DNA of 64,000 nt from Bradyrhizobium manausense (lineage in GTDB: Bacteria > Pseudomonadota > Alphaproteobacteria > Rhizobiales > Xanthobacteraceae), in the NCBI RefSeq assembly GCF_018129685.1, contig NZ_JAFCLG010000001.1:1364001-1428000 (forward strand), given 5' to 3'. A program made the translations under genes and the position numbers. Shown here piece after piece: positions 53,107-62,483 of this stretch. Within the stretch, counting starts at the first letter, position 1, and each line of letters begins with the position of its first letter. The notes under the pieces are model-generated. The model was not told the origin of the DNA, did not search any database, and worked only from the letters and a program-made list of their open reading frames with translations.

Positions 53107-54897
53107 CTATTCTGCCGGCTGAAACACGCCGGGCTTGATGGTCCCGACCTCGTCGATGGCTAAGTCCAGCACCTCCTCGAACTCGACGATGTTGTCGATC
53201 TCGGTGCCCATCGCGATGTTGGTGACGCGTTCGAGGATGAACTCGACGACGACGGGCACGCGATGCTTCTTCATCAGTTCGCGCGCCGTGGCGAACGCCG
53301 CTTGCGTGTCCTTCGGATCAGTGACGCGGATCGCCTTGCAGCCGAGGCCTTCGGCGACCGCGACGTGGTCGACGCCGTAAGCGCCGATCTCGGGCGCGTT
53401 GATGTTCTCGAACGAGAGCTGGACGTGATAGTCCATCTCGAAGCCGCGCTGGGCCTGCCGGATCAACCCGAGATAGGAATTGTTCACGACGACGTGGATG
53501 TAAGGCAGATTGAATTGCGCCCCGACCGCGAGCTCCTCGATCAGGAACTGGAAGTCGTAGTCCCCCGACAGCGCGACGATGTCGCGATCCGGACACGCTG
53601 CACGCACGCCGAGCGCGGCGGGCAACGTCCAGCCGAGCGGCCCCGCCTGCCCTGCATTGATCCAGTTGCGCGGCTTGTAAACGCCGAGGAACTGCGCACC
53701 CGCGATCTGCGACAGGCCAATCACGGTGACATAGGTGGTGTCACGGCCGAAAGCCTTGTTCATTTCCTCGTAGACGCGCTGCGGCTTGATCGGGACATTG
53801 TCGAAATGGCTCTTGCGCAGCATGCTCTTCTTGCGATCGCGGCAGGCCGCGGGCCACGCCTGGCGCTCGCGGAGCCTGCCGGAACGTCGCCACTCCCTGG
53901 CGACGGTGACGAAGAGTTCGAGTGCGGCCTTCGCGTCCGACACGATGCCGAGATCGGGATTGAACACGCGGCCAATCTGGGTCGGCTCGATGTCGACATG
54001 CACGAAGGTGCGGCCCTTGGTGTAGGTCTCGACCGAGCCGGTGTGGCGGTTGGCCCAGCGATTGCCGATTCCGAGCACGAAGTCCGACTCCAGCATCGTT
54101 GCGTTGCCATAGCGGTGGCTGGTCTGGAGGCCAACCATGCCGGCCATCAGCACGTGATCGTCGGGAATCGCACCCCACCCCATCAACGTCGGCACGACAG
54201 GGACATTTGCGATCTCGGCGAACTCGACCAGGAGATCCGAAGCATCCGCATTGATGATGCCGCCGCCTGCGACGATCAGCGGCCGCTCGGCGGCATTGAG
54301 CATCTCCAGCGCTTTCTCGACCTGTTTTCGCGAGGCGGTCGGCTTGTAGACCGGGAGCGGCTCATAGGTCTCGTCGTCGAACTCGATCTCGGCAAGCTGC
54401 ACGTCGAGGGGCATGTCGATCAGCACCGGCCCCGGCCGGCCCGAGCGCATGACGTGAAAGGCCTGGCTGAACACGCGCGGCACCAGCGCCGGTTCGCGCA
54501 CCGTCACTGCCCACTTCGTCACGGGCTTCGCGATCGACTCGATGTCGACGGCCTGGAAATCCTCCTTGTACAGCCGCGCGCGCGGCGCTTGGCCGGTGAT
54601 GCAGAGGATTGGAATGGAATCGGCGATCGCCGAATAGAGGCCGGTGATCATGTCGGTGCCCGCCGGCCCCGAGGTGCCGATACAGACGCCGGTATTGCCG
54701 GCCTTGGCCCGGGTATAGCCCTCGGCCATGTGCGAGGCGCCCTCGACATGGCGCGCCAGAATGTGGCGGATCGAACCGCGCTTCTTCAGCGCCGAGTAGA
54801 GCGGATTGATCGCAGCCCCGGGAACACCGAAGGCCGTCGAGATGCCTTCCTTCTCAAGGATACGCACGGCCGCATCGACAGCTCGCATCTTCGCCAT
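53107..54897 (-). CDS. gcl: Glyoxylate carboligase
   Basis: TPP- and FAD-dependent enzyme, 596 aa, condensing two glyoxylate to tartronate semialdehyde and CO2. The N-terminus is near identical to E. coli Gcl as I recall it ([20 protein letters not shown]). Residue 51 is Val in ARHVEGASH, replacing the usual catalytic Glu of TPP enzymes, which is diagnostic of Gcl. The TPP motif is near residue 445. First gene of gcl-hyi-glxR. A hairpin overlaps its ribosome site. Confidence 0.96.
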   Translation of the reverse strand: MAKMRAVDAAVRILEKEGISTAFGVPGAAINPLYSALKKRGSIRHILARHVEGASHMAEGYTRAKAGNTGVCIGTSGPAGTDMITGLYSAIADSIPILCITGQAPRARLYKEDFQAVDIESIAKPVTKWAVTVREPALVPRVFSQAFHVMRSGRPGPVLIDMPLDVQLAEIEFDDETYEPLPVYKPTASRKQVEKALEMLNAAERPLIVAGGGIINADASDLLVEFAEIANVPVVPTLMGWGAIPDDHVLMAGMVGLQTSHRYGNATMLESDFVLGIGNRWANRHTGSVETYTKGRTFVHVDIEPTQIGRVFNPDLGIVSDAKAALELFVTVAREWRRSGRLRERQAWPAACRDRKKSMLRKSHFDNVPIKPQRVYEEMNKAFGRDTTYVTVIGLSQIAGAQFLGVYKPRNWINAGQAGPLGWTLPAALGVRAACPDRDIVALSGDYDFQFLIEELAVGAQFNLPYIHVVVNNSYLGLIRQAQRGFEMDYHVQLSFENINAPEIGAYGVDHVAVAEGLGCKAIRVTDPKDTQAAFATARELMKKHRVPVVVEFILERVTNIAMGTEIDNIVEFEEVLDLAIDEVGTIKPGVFQPAE

Positions 54898-54904
54898 TTC
54901 GGAC

Positions 54905-54930
54905 CTCGCTCGGTTAAGTCAGCGAGCGAG
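54905..54930 (-). promoter_or_regulatory. gcl: Hairpin in the gcl leader overlapping the ribosome site
   Basis: CTCGCTCG (54905-54912) pairs perfectly with CGAGCGAG (54923-54930). On the minus strand the downstream arm runs into GCGAGG seven bases before the ATG, so folding would hide part of the ribosome site. Confidence 0.4.
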
Positions 54931-55048
54931 ATCATCGGGTGCGCGGGAGGCGATCTCAACGAAGCAGATTTTATTTTCCACGATGTGGCAGCCATGGGAA
55001 AACCGTGGCCGTCTCAAGCGGTTAGATCAAGATATTTGTGAAACAGGA

Positions 55049-56851
55049 TCACTCGAACAGCGGCGCCAGTTCCATCTGCGGCACCAGCACAAGGCCCTTG
55101 TCGGTGATGCGAATTTCCGGAATGACCGATAGCGGAATCAGATTGAAGCCCATGTAGGGGATGGTGCAGCCGGCTTCGGTCCACTCTTTCTTCAGCACCT
55201 TGACCTCTTCGGCCACCTCGGTCACTCGCTTGTCCGAGAGCAGGCCCGCAATCGGCAGCGGAACCAGCGCCCTCACCCTGCCGTCGGCGACGACGCAGAC
55301 GCCACCCTGCTGTTCCCTGATGGCCGAGATCGCCACCTGCATGTCATCCTCGTTGGTACCTGCGACGATGATGTTGTGACTGTCGTGACCGACGCTGGAG
55401 GCAACCGCGCCGCGCTTGAGGCCAAAATCCTTGAGGAGACCATAGGCGATATTGCCAGCCGACTTGCCGTGGCGTTCGACAACGGTGACGAAGCACAGGC
55501 CATAGCGCGCGAACAGCTGCGGCCAGTCCTTGGCTGGCTCGATCGCGACCTTCTCATGGATCAGCGTGATGCCGGGCAGCGCGGTCTTGATCGCGTTGAC
55601 GGTGCAGGCCTTGGCCGGAAGCTCCGGCGTCAGCTTCAATTTCTCCGGCAGCTTAACGGTCACATAAGCGGCCTTCGGATATTGGTAGCGCTGTGACAAT
55701 GCCTGATCGAGGCGCGGCGTGATCTTGCCGCGTTCGACGACCAGCTCGCCGCCATACCACGTGCATTGCGGCTTGAGCTGATCGTCCATCAGCACGAGAT
55801 CGGCGCGGCGGCCGCCGCCGAGCCCGCCGATGTCGCCTTCCATGCCGAACCGCGTCGCGCCATGCAGCGACCCCATCGACCAGGCCTGCTCCGGCGACAT
55901 CCCCGCCTTCACCGCCTCGCGCACCACCCAGTCGAGGCCGAACAGAAGCAAATCATCGGCGTCGCGGTCGTCGGTGCACACCGCGGTGCGCTTGTGCGAG
56001 GCGCCGAGCTCGGTGATCGTCCGGATCGCCTGTGGCAGGGAGTGCCATGGCGTGGTCGGCGGGCCACCACGCAGAAATACCCAGACGCCGGCATCGAGCA
56101 GATCGTCGGCGATGTCGCGATCGATCGCCTCATGGGTGTCGGTCACGCCACTCGCCGCATAAGCGGCGACGAATTCCCGGCCATAGACATGGCCGGAGAC
56201 CGGCCGCCCCCGCTTCAAGGCCGCGGCAAGGATCGCATGGCTGCGCTCGTCGCCCATGGTCACAGGCACGAAATCCATCTTCTCGCCGAGCGCGACGGCC
56301 TCCGGCCAGCGGTCGAACAGGCCGGCGATCTTGTCGGGTGTGAGATCCCCGCCCGCGGTCTCCAGTGCGGCCGAGGTTGCCGGCACGGTCGACGGCACCG
56401 TCAGGAAGATCGACAGCGGCGCCTCGCGCGCGTCCTCCAGCATCGCCTCGACGCCGGCGACGTCCATGACATTGCCGATCTCGTGGCTGTCGCAGAAGAT
56501 TGTGGTGGTGCCGTTGAGCAGCGCGGCCTCCGCGTAGGCGCAGGCCGTCACCATCGAGGATTCGATATGGATGTGCGGGTCGACAAGCCCCGGGGCGACG
56601 ATGCCGCCGGCGGCGTCATAAACCGCAACGTCGCTCCACACCTTCCTGGCCGCCCCGGCCGGCTTTACCGCGGCGAGGCGGCCGCCGGTGATCCAGACCT
56701 CTCGCCCGGGGTGGATGCGTTCCGAATAGGTCGAAAGCACCCGCGCACCCGTGATGACGAGGTCGGGCGCGACGCGCGCCGAGGCGACATCGGCGAGACG
56801 GCGGGTCATCATGTGCAGCGGCGCGACGGCAAAACGGGTGAGTTTGGTCAT
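55049..56851 (-). CDS. ade: Adenine deaminase
   Basis: Metal-dependent amidohydrolase, 600 aa, converting adenine to hypoxanthine. The metal motif is [14 protein letters not shown], with [10 protein letters not shown] and [10 protein letters not shown] supplying further ligands; the C-terminal adenine deaminase domain includes [17 protein letters not shown]. The ATG at 56851 follows GGGAG. It reads toward gcl; purine breakdown to glyoxylate (via allantoin) links the two functionally, but there is a 151-base gap. Confidence 0.94.
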   Translation of the reverse strand: MTKLTRFAVAPLHMMTRRLADVASARVAPDLVITGARVLSTYSERIHPGREVWITGGRLAAVKPAGAARKVWSDVAVYDAAGGIVAPGLVDPHIHIESSMVTACAYAEAALLNGTTTIFCDSHEIGNVMDVAGVEAMLEDAREAPLSIFLTVPSTVPATSAALETAGGDLTPDKIAGLFDRWPEAVALGEKMDFVPVTMGDERSHAILAAALKRGRPVSGHVYGREFVAAYAASGVTDTHEAIDRDIADDLLDAGVWVFLRGGPPTTPWHSLPQAIRTITELGASHKRTAVCTDDRDADDLLLFGLDWVVREAVKAGMSPEQAWSMGSLHGATRFGMEGDIGGLGGGRRADLVLMDDQLKPQCTWYGGELVVERGKITPRLDQALSQRYQYPKAAYVTVKLPEKLKLTPELPAKACTVNAIKTALPGITLIHEKVAIEPAKDWPQLFARYGLCFVTVVERHGKSAGNIAYGLLKDFGLKRGAVASSVGHDSHNIIVAGTNEDDMQVAISAIREQQGGVCVVADGRVRALVPLPIAGLLSDKRVTEVAEEVKVLKKEWTEAGCTIPYMGFNLIPLSVIPEIRITDKGLVLVPQMELAPLFE

Positions 56852-57101
56852 CGGAACTCCCGGCGGACTTGGATCGTCCGGCGATGGTTGCGCCCCGACG
56901 CGAGTGAGGCAACTCAATTAAAGCGGCACTTCTGCTCAGGCGTTGGGCATGATGGGCAAATGGCGTTTTGCCGGCGGGCTGGGTGCCTCCCCAGCCCACC
57001 CATTGCCGCCAGAGCATAGCACAACCCCGCTGGCACCGCCTTCGTGCATCGCATACAGCTTCGAATGAACTTCCCTCCGACGGCCGCGACCAACCCAGGC
57101 C

Positions 57102-58316
57102 ATGCTCAGACTCCTCGCACTCCCGATCGAACTGCTCCGGATCGCCTTCTATGCGCTGCAAGGTCTTATCGACGCACTGCGGGGACAGAACCGGCTCAGC
57201 CAGGAATTCAGCGTCCTCGTCAACGCGCCGCGCGATGCCGTCTGGCGGATCAGCACCGCCGACCACCTCGTGCTCGAAGGGCCGCCCTTGCTCGAGCTGT
57301 CACGCGAACCCGTTCCGGACAGCGATGGCCTGTGGCTGACGCGCATCCTCGTCAGCGGACAGCCCCGGGGCCAGACCGTCAGCCGCGAACTCATGCGTGA
57401 CGAGGTCCAGGGTGTCATCATTTCTGAGGTGGTGGCCCACGAACTGTCCGTGCCGCCGGAGGGCGGCCGCAACGCCAAGTCCCGATTCAAGATCGAGGTA
57501 GCCGCGCAGGGCACGACGCTCACGATGTCGAGCGAACTGACGGCACGTGCTTTCCGTGACCGCATCATCTATCCGCTCGCCCTGCGGCGGATGGCGACCC
57601 TGATCAAGCAGAAATGCGAAGCGGAGGTTGGCACGCATAGCCGCATCGCCGGACTTGCCAATCACGGGCTGGTTCTCTCGGTGCTGGCACTCTTAAGCTT
57701 CTGCTATCTGTTCGGTTGGCGTGAGGGACTGTTGCTCGCGATCGTCGTCGCCATTCACGAAGCCGGCCATGTCGCGGCGATGCTGATGGCCGGCGTCGGT
57801 GTCCGCGGTATCTACCTCATCCCCTTCTTCGGCGGCGCCGCCGTTCCGAAAACCGCCTATCGCACCGAAGGCCGCCTCGGCTTCATCGCCCTGATGGGAC
57901 CGGGCTTCAGTCTGATTCCGACACTCGCGCTCTTTATGATGTATCGATCGATCGGAGGCGCCGATCTGCTTCAGGCCGTGCAGATGTTCGCCATCATCAA
58001 CGCCGCCAATTTGCTGCCGATCTATCCGCTCGACGGCGGATTGATCCTCAATGCGTTGATCGGTTCGGTCAGCCGGAGCTTCGCACAGATCGTTGGATGG
58101 ATCGGAGTTCTCGCCGGCCTCGGTCTCGGGCTCTACTTCCAGTCATTCCTGATTGGCGTTCCATTCCTGCTGTTCGCGCTTCAGCGCTATCTCTCGAACA
58201 GCCAAGTCCTTCAGCTCGAACGGCTGTCCGCCGCCGGAGGGCTCGCGCTCGCCTCCGCCTCGACCGCAACCTTCGTTCTCTATGTTTACGTGATCAGGGC
58301 TGGCTGGGCGATTTGA
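57102..58316 (+). CDS. Membrane M50 site-2-protease-like protein with N-terminal SRPBCC-like domain
   Basis: Predicted intramembrane metalloprotease, 404 aa. Residues about 33-185 look like an SRPBCC/START-type lipid-binding domain (LSQEFSVLVNAPRDAVWRIS). The membrane part then has IHEAGHVAAM with the zinc HExxH at 219-223 and NLLPIYPLDGG near 303-313, the two halves of the S2P active site, in about six helices. No PDZ domain is seen. I do not know this domain order from described site-2 proteases. The 3' end overlaps the convergent IclR gene by 23 bases. Confidence 0.82.
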   Translation: MLRLLALPIELLRIAFYALQGLIDALRGQNRLSQEFSVLVNAPRDAVWRISTADHLVLEGPPLLELSREPVPDSDGLWLTRILVSGQPRGQTVSRELMRDEVQGVIISEVVAHELSVPPEGGRNAKSRFKIEVAAQGTTLTMSSELTARAFRDRIIYPLALRRMATLIKQKCEAEVGTHSRIAGLANHGLVLSVLALLSFCYLFGWREGLLLAIVVAIHEAGHVAAMLMAGVGVRGIYLIPFFGGAAVPKTAYRTEGRLGFIALMGPGFSLIPTLALFMMYRSIGGADLLQAVQMFAIINAANLLPIYPLDGGLILNALIGSVSRSFAQIVGWIGVLAGLGLGLYFQSFLIGVPFLLFALQRYLSNSQVLQLERLSAAGGLALASASTATFVLYVYVIRAGWAI

Positions 58317-59169
58317 CCGGATCGTTCTCGGCGACCTTCGGTGTGATGCCGCCGAGCGCTGCCGTCAGCTCAGCCGCCACCTCTCGCACCATTCGGCCAA
58401 CTTCCGGCAATCGGTCATCGGTGATGCGGCTGGTCATGCCCGATATCGAGATCGCCGCGAGCGGCTCGGCGAGCGCGTTGTAGACCACCGCCGCGACGCA
58501 GCGGAGGCCGATCTGCGCCTCCTCGTCGTCAACAGCAAAGCCCTGCTTGCGGACCGTCGCGAGCTCCTTGAAGAGATCGCTCGGCCGCACGATGGACTTT
58601 TCCGTGAGCCTGGGCATGCCGTGATGACGGATCACGGCGCCGACATCCTCGTCGGAATAGGTCGCCAGCACGGCCTTGCCGACACCTGAGGTCACCATCG
58701 CGACGCGACCGCCGACCTTGGTCAGCGAGCGCATGATCTCGCGGCTCTCCATGCGAGTGAGAACAATGATGAACTCGTCGTCGACGACTGCAAGATTTGC
58801 AGTCTCGCGGGTGAGATCGCGCAGCTTGCGCAAATAGGGAATCGCTTGTGCGGTAAAATTGCGCCGCCGAGCAAAGCTCGCGCCCACGGTGAAGCTGCGC
58901 ACGCCGACATGCCATTTGGATTCGGCGCGGTCGAACTGCACGAAGCGGCGGCTTTCCAGCGTTGCCAGCAGGCGATGCACGGTGGAGGCCGATAGTCCCG
59001 TCCGAACGGCTAGGTCGCTGAGGCGATAGCCTTCGTCGTCCTCTGCGAGCGTTTCCAGAATCGATAGCGCGCGGTCGACGGACTGCACGCCACCATCACG
59101 GGCCTCGGGCTCGGTCTCCGATGGAGACCGAGGTTCGAGCGATTTGCGCCGGATCACGTTCTTGCCCAT
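58294..59169 (-). CDS. IclR-family transcriptional regulator
   Basis: Transcription regulator, 291 aa. The winged helix is at about residues 30-90 (LSDLAVRTGLSASTVHRLLA) and the IclR effector domain follows (GVGKAVLATYSDEDVG, DDEEAQIGLRCVAAVVYN). The ATG at 59169 (MGKNVIRRKSLEP) is chosen because the longer reading passes through a hairpin. It lies downstream of the acyl-CoA synthetase gene; a TTCCG-N5-CGGAA palindrome at 61440 is a candidate operator. Confidence 0.88.
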   Translation of the reverse strand: MGKNVIRRKSLEPRSPSETEPEARDGGVQSVDRALSILETLAEDDEGYRLSDLAVRTGLSASTVHRLLATLESRRFVQFDRAESKWHVGVRSFTVGASFARRRNFTAQAIPYLRKLRDLTRETANLAVVDDEFIIVLTRMESREIMRSLTKVGGRVAMVTSGVGKAVLATYSDEDVGAVIRHHGMPRLTEKSIVRPSDLFKELATVRKQGFAVDDEEAQIGLRCVAAVVYNALAEPLAAISISGMTSRITDDRLPEVGRMVREVAAELTAALGGITPKVAENDPVKSPSQP

Positions 59170-59189
59170 CGCGAACCTGATCGTTCTCA

Positions 59190-59213
59190 CCTCTCCCCGA
59201 GCGCGGGGAGAGG
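59190..59213 (-). terminator. Hairpin between acyl-CoA synthetase and iclR genes
   Basis: CCTCTCCCCG (59190-59199) pairs with CGGGGAGAGG (59204-59213) around a four-base loop. It lies 14 bases past the synthetase stop. It is the same palindrome family as 21266-21293. Confidence 0.6.
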
Positions 59214-59227
59214 CGAAAGTCTTCGTC

Positions 59228-61357
59228 TCAGAGCAGGCCCGCGCCGCGCGCCCACTTGTACTTGGCACCGAGCACCTCGACCGGAAGCTCGGTCGAGTAC
59301 GCATAGGCCGGAATGCCGTTCTGGTAGAGATATTCGGCAGCTTCCTCGACCTCGACGTCGCCGGCCAGTGACGCCACGATCGGCTTCACGAAACCCTTGG
59401 CCTCCATCTCCTTCTTCACCTCGACCATGTTGCGGGCGAACACCATCGGCGGCGTCACGATGGTGTGCCAGTAGCCGAGGATCAGCGAGTGGATACGCTC
59501 GTCCGACAGGCCGAGCTTCACCGTGTTGACATAGGTGATCGGCGGCTCGCCGCCGGTGATATCCACGGGATTTCCGGCCGCACCGAACGGCGGGATGAAC
59601 TTGCGGAAGGCCGCATCGAGATCCGGCGGCATGGACATCAGTGACAGGCCGTTGTCGACGCAGGAATCCGACAGCAGCACGCCAGAGCCACCTGCACCAG
59701 TGATGATCAGCACGTTCTCACCCTTCGGGGTCGGCAGCACCGGCACGCCGCGGGCGAATTCGAGCAGCTGACGGAGACTGCGGGCGCGGATCACGCCGGA
59801 CTGGGCCAGGACATCCTCGTAGATCTTGTCGTTACCGGCGAGCGCGCCGGTGTGCGACGAGGCTGCCTTCGCGCCTGCCGAGGTGCGGCCGGCCTTGAGC
59901 ACGATGACCGGCTTCTTCTTGGAGACGCGCTTGGCGGCTTCCGCGAAGGCGCGACCGTCCTTGAGGTCTTCGCAGTGCTGCGCGATCAGGTTGGTGTTCG
60001 GATCCTGCTCGAAGAAGGCGAGCAGATCGTCCTCGTCGATATCGGACTTGTTGCCGAGGCCGACGATCGCCGACACGCCCATCTTCGCCGAGCGCGAGAA
60101 GCCGATGATCGCCATGCCGATGCCGCCCGACTGCGACGACAGCGCGGCGTGGCCCTTCACGTCGTAGGCGGTGCAGAAGGTCGCGCAGAGATTGGCGGGC
60201 GTATAATAGAAGCCATAGATGTTCGGCCCCATCAGGCGGATGTCGTACTTCTTGCCGACCTCGACGATCTCGGCCTGCAGCTCGGGCGCGCCAGCTTCAG
60301 CGAAGCCCGACGGGATCAGCACCGCGCCCGGGATCTTCTTCTCGCCGCATTCGGTCAGCGCAGCGGCGACGAACTTCGCGGGAATCGCGAACACGGCCGT
60401 GTCGATCACACCAGGCACGTCCTTGACGCTCTTGTAGGCCTTGTAGCCGAGGATCTCGGAAGCTTTGGGATGGATCGGATAGATCTCGCCCTTGTAGCCG
60501 CCGTTGATGAGATTCTTCATCACCGAGTTGCCGATCTTGCCGTCCTCGGCGGAGGCGCCGACCACGGCGACCGCCTTCGGCTGCATGATGCGGCTCATGG
60601 CGGCGACGATCTCTTCGGTCGGACGCGGCTTCGGCTTGGGCTTGTAGGCGAAGTCGACGACGATGCGCACGTCGGCGGCAATCGCGTCCTTGGCGGTAGC
60701 AAAGACAGGGTTGAGGTCGAGTTCGACGATCTCAGGGAAATCGGTGACGAGCTGCGAGACCTTGACGATGACGTCGGCCAGCGCCGTGCGGTTCACCGCC
60801 TCTCCGCCGCGGACGCCCTTCAAAATCTCATGCGCCTGGATGCCGTCGAGCATCGACAGCGCGTCTTCCTTGGTCGCGGGCGCGAGGCGGAAGGTGATGT
60901 CTTTGAGCACTTCGACGAGCACGCCACCGAGACCGAACGCCACCAGCTTGCCGAACGAGCCGTCGGTGATCGAGCCGACGATGACTTCGGTGCCGCCGGC
61001 CAGCATCTGCTGCACCTGGATACCCTCGATCTTGGCATCGGCCTTGTACTTCTTGGCGTTGCCGAGGATGGTTTCGTAGGCCTTCTCGGCATCCTGGGCC
61101 GTCTTGACGCCGACGATGACGCCGCCGGCCTCGGTCTTGTGGAGAATGTCCGGCGAGACGATCTTCATCACGACCGGGAAGCCCATCGCGGACGCCATCT
61201 TGCCAGCCTCGCCGGCCGACTTCGCCACGCCCTCTTTCGGCACCGGAATGCCGTAGGCGTCGCAGACCACCTTGCCTTCCGGCGCGGTCAGGCTGGTGCG
61301 GCTGTCGGCCTTGACTTGGTCAAGGACCTTGCGGACGACGTCTTTGGAATTGGACAT
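59228..61357 (-). CDS. ADP-forming acyl-CoA synthetase (acetate--CoA ligase family)
   Basis: NDP-forming acyl-CoA ligase with fused subunits, 709 aa. The order is ATP-grasp domain first (about 1-230, VVMKIVSPDILHKTEAGGV), then CoA-binding domain (about 245-370, AVAVVGASAEDGKIGNSVMK), then ligase domains with the phospho-His motif ASSHTGALAG near residue 500. GGGAGAA before the ATG fixes the start. It is divergent from gntR and oxalyl-CoA decarboxylase, so the acyl group may be oxalate or formate; acetate is the family default. Confidence 0.88.
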   Translation of the reverse strand: MSNSKDVVRKVLDQVKADSRTSLTAPEGKVVCDAYGIPVPKEGVAKSAGEAGKMASAMGFPVVMKIVSPDILHKTEAGGVIVGVKTAQDAEKAYETILGNAKKYKADAKIEGIQVQQMLAGGTEVIVGSITDGSFGKLVAFGLGGVLVEVLKDITFRLAPATKEDALSMLDGIQAHEILKGVRGGEAVNRTALADVIVKVSQLVTDFPEIVELDLNPVFATAKDAIAADVRIVVDFAYKPKPKPRPTEEIVAAMSRIMQPKAVAVVGASAEDGKIGNSVMKNLINGGYKGEIYPIHPKASEILGYKAYKSVKDVPGVIDTAVFAIPAKFVAAALTECGEKKIPGAVLIPSGFAEAGAPELQAEIVEVGKKYDIRLMGPNIYGFYYTPANLCATFCTAYDVKGHAALSSQSGGIGMAIIGFSRSAKMGVSAIVGLGNKSDIDEDDLLAFFEQDPNTNLIAQHCEDLKDGRAFAEAAKRVSKKKPVIVLKAGRTSAGAKAASSHTGALAGNDKIYEDVLAQSGVIRARSLRQLLEFARGVPVLPTPKGENVLIITGAGGSGVLLSDSCVDNGLSLMSMPPDLDAAFRKFIPPFGAAGNPVDITGGEPPITYVNTVKLGLSDERIHSLILGYWHTIVTPPMVFARNMVEVKKEMEAKGFVKPIVASLAGDVEVEEAAEYLYQNGIPAYAYSTELPVEVLGAKYKWARGAGLL

Positions 61358-61439
61358 GAGCTTCTCCCTTGACCTTCAGTTCTTGCTTTGCAGAGCGCGC
61401 ATGATGCGGCTGCCGTGATACTCGCCATCGCCGCGCTCT

Positions 61440-61456
61440 GTTCCGTATGGCGGAAC
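61440..61456 (-). promoter_or_regulatory. Candidate IclR operator upstream of acyl-CoA synthetase
   Basis: GTTCCG-TATGG-CGGAAC is a 17-base palindrome 83 to 99 bases upstream of the synthetase ATG. TTCCG-N5-CGGAA dyads are typical operators of IclR-family regulators, and one is encoded downstream of this gene. Confidence 0.5.
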
Positions 61457-61511
61457 GGGGCGGCGAAATGCCTTGATTACCTCGCCAGCTTGGATCAAAA
61501 ATGGCTAGCGA

Positions 61512-61528
61512 TGGCATTTGGTATGCCA
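61512..61528. promoter_or_regulatory. Candidate GntR operator, copy 1
   Basis: TGGCATTTGGTATGCCA, a perfect inverted repeat with 6-bp arms and a 5-base spacer. An identical 17-mer is at 61593-61609. Confidence 0.7.
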
Positions 61529-61592
61529 GAAGCCAACTTGTCAAGTCAGAGCACGGCCCATAACGCCGCAAAAAATCGACAGCTTGACATTC

Positions 61593-61609
61593 TGGCATTT
61601 GGTATGCCA
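61593..61609. promoter_or_regulatory. Candidate GntR operator, copy 2
   Basis: TGGCATTTGGTATGCCA, identical to copy 1 and 81 bases from it, 57 to 73 bases upstream of the gntR start. A TTGACA at 61584-61589 lies just upstream, so binding here would affect the gntR promoter. Two identical dyads in a divergent gap next to a GntR gene strongly suggest autoregulation. Confidence 0.72.
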
Positions 61610-61665
61610 AAAACTTTCCAGTCAATATTCCTGTAAAAGACGACTCCCACTGGAGGAGAATCGTC

Positions 61666-62397
61666 GTGTCACTGCGGAAACCAACCAAGGCATTGCCGAA
61701 CATGGCCGAGGCAGACATCGCAATCGTTCGTATTGCCCCGGAGAGTAGCTTCAAGAACAAGGCGTATGACGCCTTGAAGGAAGCCATCCTCAAGATGGAC
61801 ATCTATTCGACGCCCGAGCCGGTCATGCTGGACGAGCGCGCATTGTCCGAGCGTCTGGGTGTCAGCCGCACGCCGATCCGCGAAGCCATCGCGATGCTCG
61901 AGCAGGACGGTTTTGTGAAAACGGTTCCGCGCCGCGGCATCATGGTGGTGCGCCGGACCAAGAGCGAGATCGTCGACATGATCCGCGCCTGGGCGGCGCT
62001 GGAGAGCATGGCGGCACGCCTCATCACCACGACCGCGCGCAAGAAGGACATCACCGCGCTGCGCGACTATTTCAAGGACTTCGGCAAGGACCGCCTGCCC
62101 GAGGATCACGTCGAGGAATATTCCCGCGCCAACATTGCCTTCCATCAGGCGCTGATCTCGCTGTCGGAGTCCCCGGTGCTGGTCGATCTCACCAACGACC
62201 TCTTGCTGCATGTGCGCGGCTATCGCCAGTTGACCATCGGACGCAAGGACCGCACCGCGACGTCCCTGCCCGAGCACCTCGCTATGATCGAAGCACTCGA
62301 AGCGCGCGACACCGAGCTCGCCGAGAAGCGCGCCCGCGACCACACCCTTGGCCTTGCCGCTTACGTCGAAGCGCATGGCCAAGAACTGTTCACGTAA
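61666..62397 (+). CDS. GntR-family (FCD) transcriptional regulator
   Basis: Transcription regulator, 243 aa. The winged helix is at about residues 25-90 ([20 protein letters not shown]) and an FCD ligand domain follows (with [20 protein letters not shown]). The start is a GTG at 61666, seven bases after GGAGGAG; an internal ATG at residue 13 is the alternative. It reads toward oxalyl-CoA decarboxylase and very likely controls oxalate genes on both sides. Its stop lies in a tandem repeat. Confidence 0.9.
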   Translation: MSLRKPTKALPNMAEADIAIVRIAPESSFKNKAYDALKEAILKMDIYSTPEPVMLDERALSERLGVSRTPIREAIAMLEQDGFVKTVPRRGIMVVRRTKSEIVDMIRAWAALESMAARLITTTARKKDITALRDYFKDFGKDRLPEDHVEEYSRANIAFHQALISLSESPVLVDLTNDLLLHVRGYRQLTIGRKDRTATSLPEHLAMIEALEARDTELAEKRARDHTLGLAAYVEAHGQELFT

Positions 62398-62421
62398 CTG
62401 TTCACGTAACTCTTCACCTAG
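62386..62421 (+). repeat. Tandem 12-bp repeat carrying the gntR stop codon
   Basis: CTGTTCACGTAA occurs twice in direct tandem (62386-62397 and 62398-62409), followed by a diverged third copy CTCTTCACCTAG (62410-62421). Each copy encodes Leu-Phe-Thr-stop in the gntR frame, so the gene has three successive in-frame stops. Confidence 0.85.
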
Positions 62422-62483
62422 CAACACTCATCAGAAGGGCGAACCATTCGCCCCGCGACCTTGAGACCAGGGAGACAAGGCCC

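Larger units (their letters stand above)
61358..61665. other. Divergent control region between acyl-CoA synthetase and gntR
   Basis: This 308-base gap contains the IclR-type dyad, both GntR-type dyads and the promoters for both directions. Its right part is AT-rich. No gene is present. Confidence 0.65.

Noticed and set aside
53263..55041. 592-codon plus-strand open frame
   Set aside because: Antisense to gcl, which is unmistakable; composition is that of a shadow frame.
59852..61372. 506-codon plus-strand open frame
   Set aside because: Antisense to the acyl-CoA synthetase gene, whose domains and motifs are complete on the minus strand.
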